Shown piece by piece: positions 62,838-64,000 of a stretch of DNA of 64,000 nt (the first letter of the stretch is position 1; each line of letters starts with the position of its first letter). Source of the stretch: Terriglobales bacterium. GTDB taxonomy: Bacteria; Acidobacteriota; Terriglobia; Terriglobales; Acidobacteriaceae. The position numbers and the translations under genes are program-made. Location: the NCBI GenBank assembly GCA_035573675.1, contig DATMAB010000018.1, positions 226,945 to 290,944 of the forward strand. The letters are read 5' to 3'. Under the pieces are notes generated by a model, which saw nothing but the letters and a program-made list of their open reading frames with translations, had not been told where the DNA came from and did no database searches.

Positions 62838-63466
62838 TTCACCCATTCCCTTATCGCCTTCTGCACTTCTCCCAGCCGTCCCTCAAAAAAATGGTCCGCG
62901 CCTTCGACCAGCACCAGTTCCTTCGGCGGCGCCGCCTCTTTCACCACCTTCTCGATCCGCTCGCGCGGGCAGAACTGGTCTTCGGTCCCGCTGATGAACA
63001 GCTTGGGCTTCGAGCAGTCGTGCAGAAATTCGTAGCCGTACTCGCGGCCTGCTGCCTCTACAGGTGTGCCCAACGCGATCACCGCCGCCACCCGCGCATC
63101 CGGACACGCCGCCCGCAACCCCACGCCCGCCCCAAAGGAAAAGCCGGCGAACACCACCGGCAGCGTAAACTCCTGCTCCAGCCACTCAAGCGCCGCGTGC
63201 ACGTCGTCCACTTCGCCGCGCCCGTCGTCGTGCCTGCCCTCGCTCAGCCCGGCGCCGCGGAAGTTGAAGCGCAGCACCGGGAAGCCGAACTCGCTCAGCG
63301 CCTTGGCGGCGTGATACACCACCTTGTTGTGCATGGTCCCGCCGTACACCGGATGCGGGTGGCACACCACAGCCGCATGCGTGGCGCTCTCATCGCCCGT
63401 ATTCAGCAGCGCTTCCAGCCGCCCCGCTGGACCCTCGATGAAGAAAGACCGGATCTCGTTGCCCAC
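62828..63466 (-). CDS. Alpha/beta hydrolase (COG2945-like)
   Basis: Protein of 212 residues from GTG 63466; the frame is open further upstream across a tandem array and is not credible there. V-V-C-H-P-H-P-V-Y-G-G-T-M-H-N-K is the oxyanion segment, RFNFRGAGLSEG follows, and the nucleophile is in GFSFGAGVGL. The acid is in SGTEDQFCP and the His in E-G-A-D-H-F-F-E-G-R. Matches small cytosolic hydrolases of unknown substrate (dienelactone-hydrolase-like). Divergent from the M20 peptidase gene. Confidence 0.85.
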   Translation of the reverse strand: MGNEIRSFFIEGPAGRLEALLNTGDESATHAAVVCHPHPVYGGTMHNKVVYHAAKALSEFGFPVLRFNFRGAGLSEGRHDDGRGEVDDVHAALEWLEQEFTLPVVFAGFSFGAGVGLRAACPDARVAAVIALGTPVEAAGREYGYEFLHDCSKPKLFISGTEDQFCPRERIEKVVKEAAPPKELVLVEGADHFFEGRLGEVQKAIREWVKNL

Positions 63467-63543
63467 GGTTCTCAATCCGCCATCGTCGATCGCAGTCGTC
63501 CGCCTGCGACCATCGCGTTCGCAGGATACCAGCGAAGGGTCCT

Positions 63544-63599
63544 CTGGGTACTGGGTACTGGGTACTGGGTACTGGGTACTCGTTACTCGGTACTCGGTA
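63544..63599. repeat. Heptamer array CTGGGTA x5 plus three variants
   Basis: Eight 7-base units, the most regular array of the window: CTGGGTA five times, CTCGTTA, then CTCGGTA twice (63544-63599). Located between the divergent alpha/beta hydrolase and M20 peptidase genes, 24 bases before the peptidase ATG, so unit-number change could alter spacing of promoter elements. Confidence 0.95.
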
Positions 63600-63622
63600 C
63601 TCCCAACTGCTATTCTTCCCCC

Positions 63623-64000
63623 ATGGACCTCGTCCGCCTCACGCGCCAGCTCGTGGACATCGAGTCCATCACCGGCAACGAGGCCGCCGTCGCCGAATTC
63701 CTGGCCAGCATGCTCTCCACTTCCGGCTATCACGTCGAACTGATGCCGGTCGAGGACCGTCGTTTCAACGTCTACGCCACGCCCCCGGAGGCCGCGCGGC
63801 CTCCCCTGGTCTTCTCCACCCACATGGACACGGTCCCGCCCTTCATCTCTTCCTCCGAAGACGAAGAGCGCATCTACGGCCGCGGCGCCTGCGACGCCAA
63901 GGGCATCATCGCCGCCCAGATCGCCGCCGCCCAACGCTTGCGCAGCGAGGGCCTCGCCGCCGGGCTGCTCTTCCTGGTCGGCGAGGAACGCGACAGTCTC
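63623..64000 (+). CDS. M20-family metallopeptidase (ArgE/DapE-like), N-terminal part
   Basis: The first 126 codons; the gene runs off the window edge. FSTHMDTVPPF has the first metal ligand and catalytic Asp, GRGACDAKG the bridging Asp, and LVGEERDS the general-base Glu pair. Members hydrolyse N-acyl amino acids or dipeptides (ArgE, DapE, CPG2). Exact substrate depends on the missing part. The ATG at 63623 lacks a good ribosome site. Confidence 0.85.
   Translation, partial: MDLVRLTRQLVDIESITGNEAAVAEFLASMLSTSGYHVELMPVEDRRFNVYATPPEAARPPLVFSTHMDTVPPFISSSEDEERIYGRGACDAKGIIAAQIAAAQRLRSEGLAAGLLFLVGEERDSL

Overview
The window is GC-rich, densely coding bacterial chromosome. The gene set points to an Acidobacteriota member (inference, not tested by any search). 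The indicators are a TonB-dependent receptor with a carboxypeptidase-like N-terminal domain, a VWFA-type secreted protein, several short PilZ proteins, a DUF4382 lipoprotein, a DUF4097 protein beside MacA/MacB-like exporters, a Ser/Thr kinase-TPR protein and an NarL-type two-component pair. No rRNA, tRNA, CRISPR array, phage or transposase was seen.

Layout. 1-1.4 kb: end of a MaoC-type hydratase and a sugar-nucleotide epimerase. 1.8-9.9 kb: a catabolic block with a VOC protein, B12-binding mutase subunit, two crotonases, methylcrotonyl-CoA carboxylase beta subunit, HMG-CoA lyase, a hot-dog thioesterase and histidine ammonia-lyase; this fits branched-chain (leucine) and histidine degradation. 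10-16 kb: VWA protein, HD protein, zinc-ribbon XRE regulator, TonB-dependent receptor with a small His-rich membrane protein. 16-23.4 kb: envelope/isoprenoid genes uppS-cdsA-dxr-rseP, a DUF4382 lipoprotein and ispG. 23.4-31.4 kb: DUF72 protein, four PilZ proteins plus a PilZ-tail mini-protein, a nucleotidyltransferase pair and two secreted proteins with matching terminators. 31.5-37.5 kb: NarL-type two-component system, an orphan strong promoter, two Dpp-type permeases and a CorC/HlyC protein. 37.7-45.3 kb: MacA-like adaptor, DUF4097 protein, two MacB-like permeases and a membrane pyrophosphatase. 45-57 kb: ECF sigma factor, SDR, a Tat-exported M24-fold protein, a protease-like protein without a catalytic dyad, a Ser/Thr kinase, a radical SAM protein, an OmpR-type two-component pair and an acyl-CoA desaturase. 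57-64 kb: hydroxyacid dehydrogenase, a frameshifted ClpX-type zinc finger, an MBL-fold hydrolase, glycerate 2-kinase, a secreted protein, an alpha/beta hydrolase and the start of an M20 peptidase, separated by repeat-rich gaps.

The most unusual non-coding signal is a set of about a dozen intergenic arrays with strict 7- or 8-base period but a different degenerate word at each place (best at 59743-59943 and 63544-63599). They often butt against stop codons. A second class is modular palindromic repeats at 58.0-58.3 kb and 61.3-62.7 kb. Other points of interest are an orphan near-consensus promoter at 34060-34088 that faces no gene, PilZ paralogues sharing promoter spacing and -10 sequence, and two secreted hydrolase-fold proteins whose catalytic or metal-binding residues are replaced.
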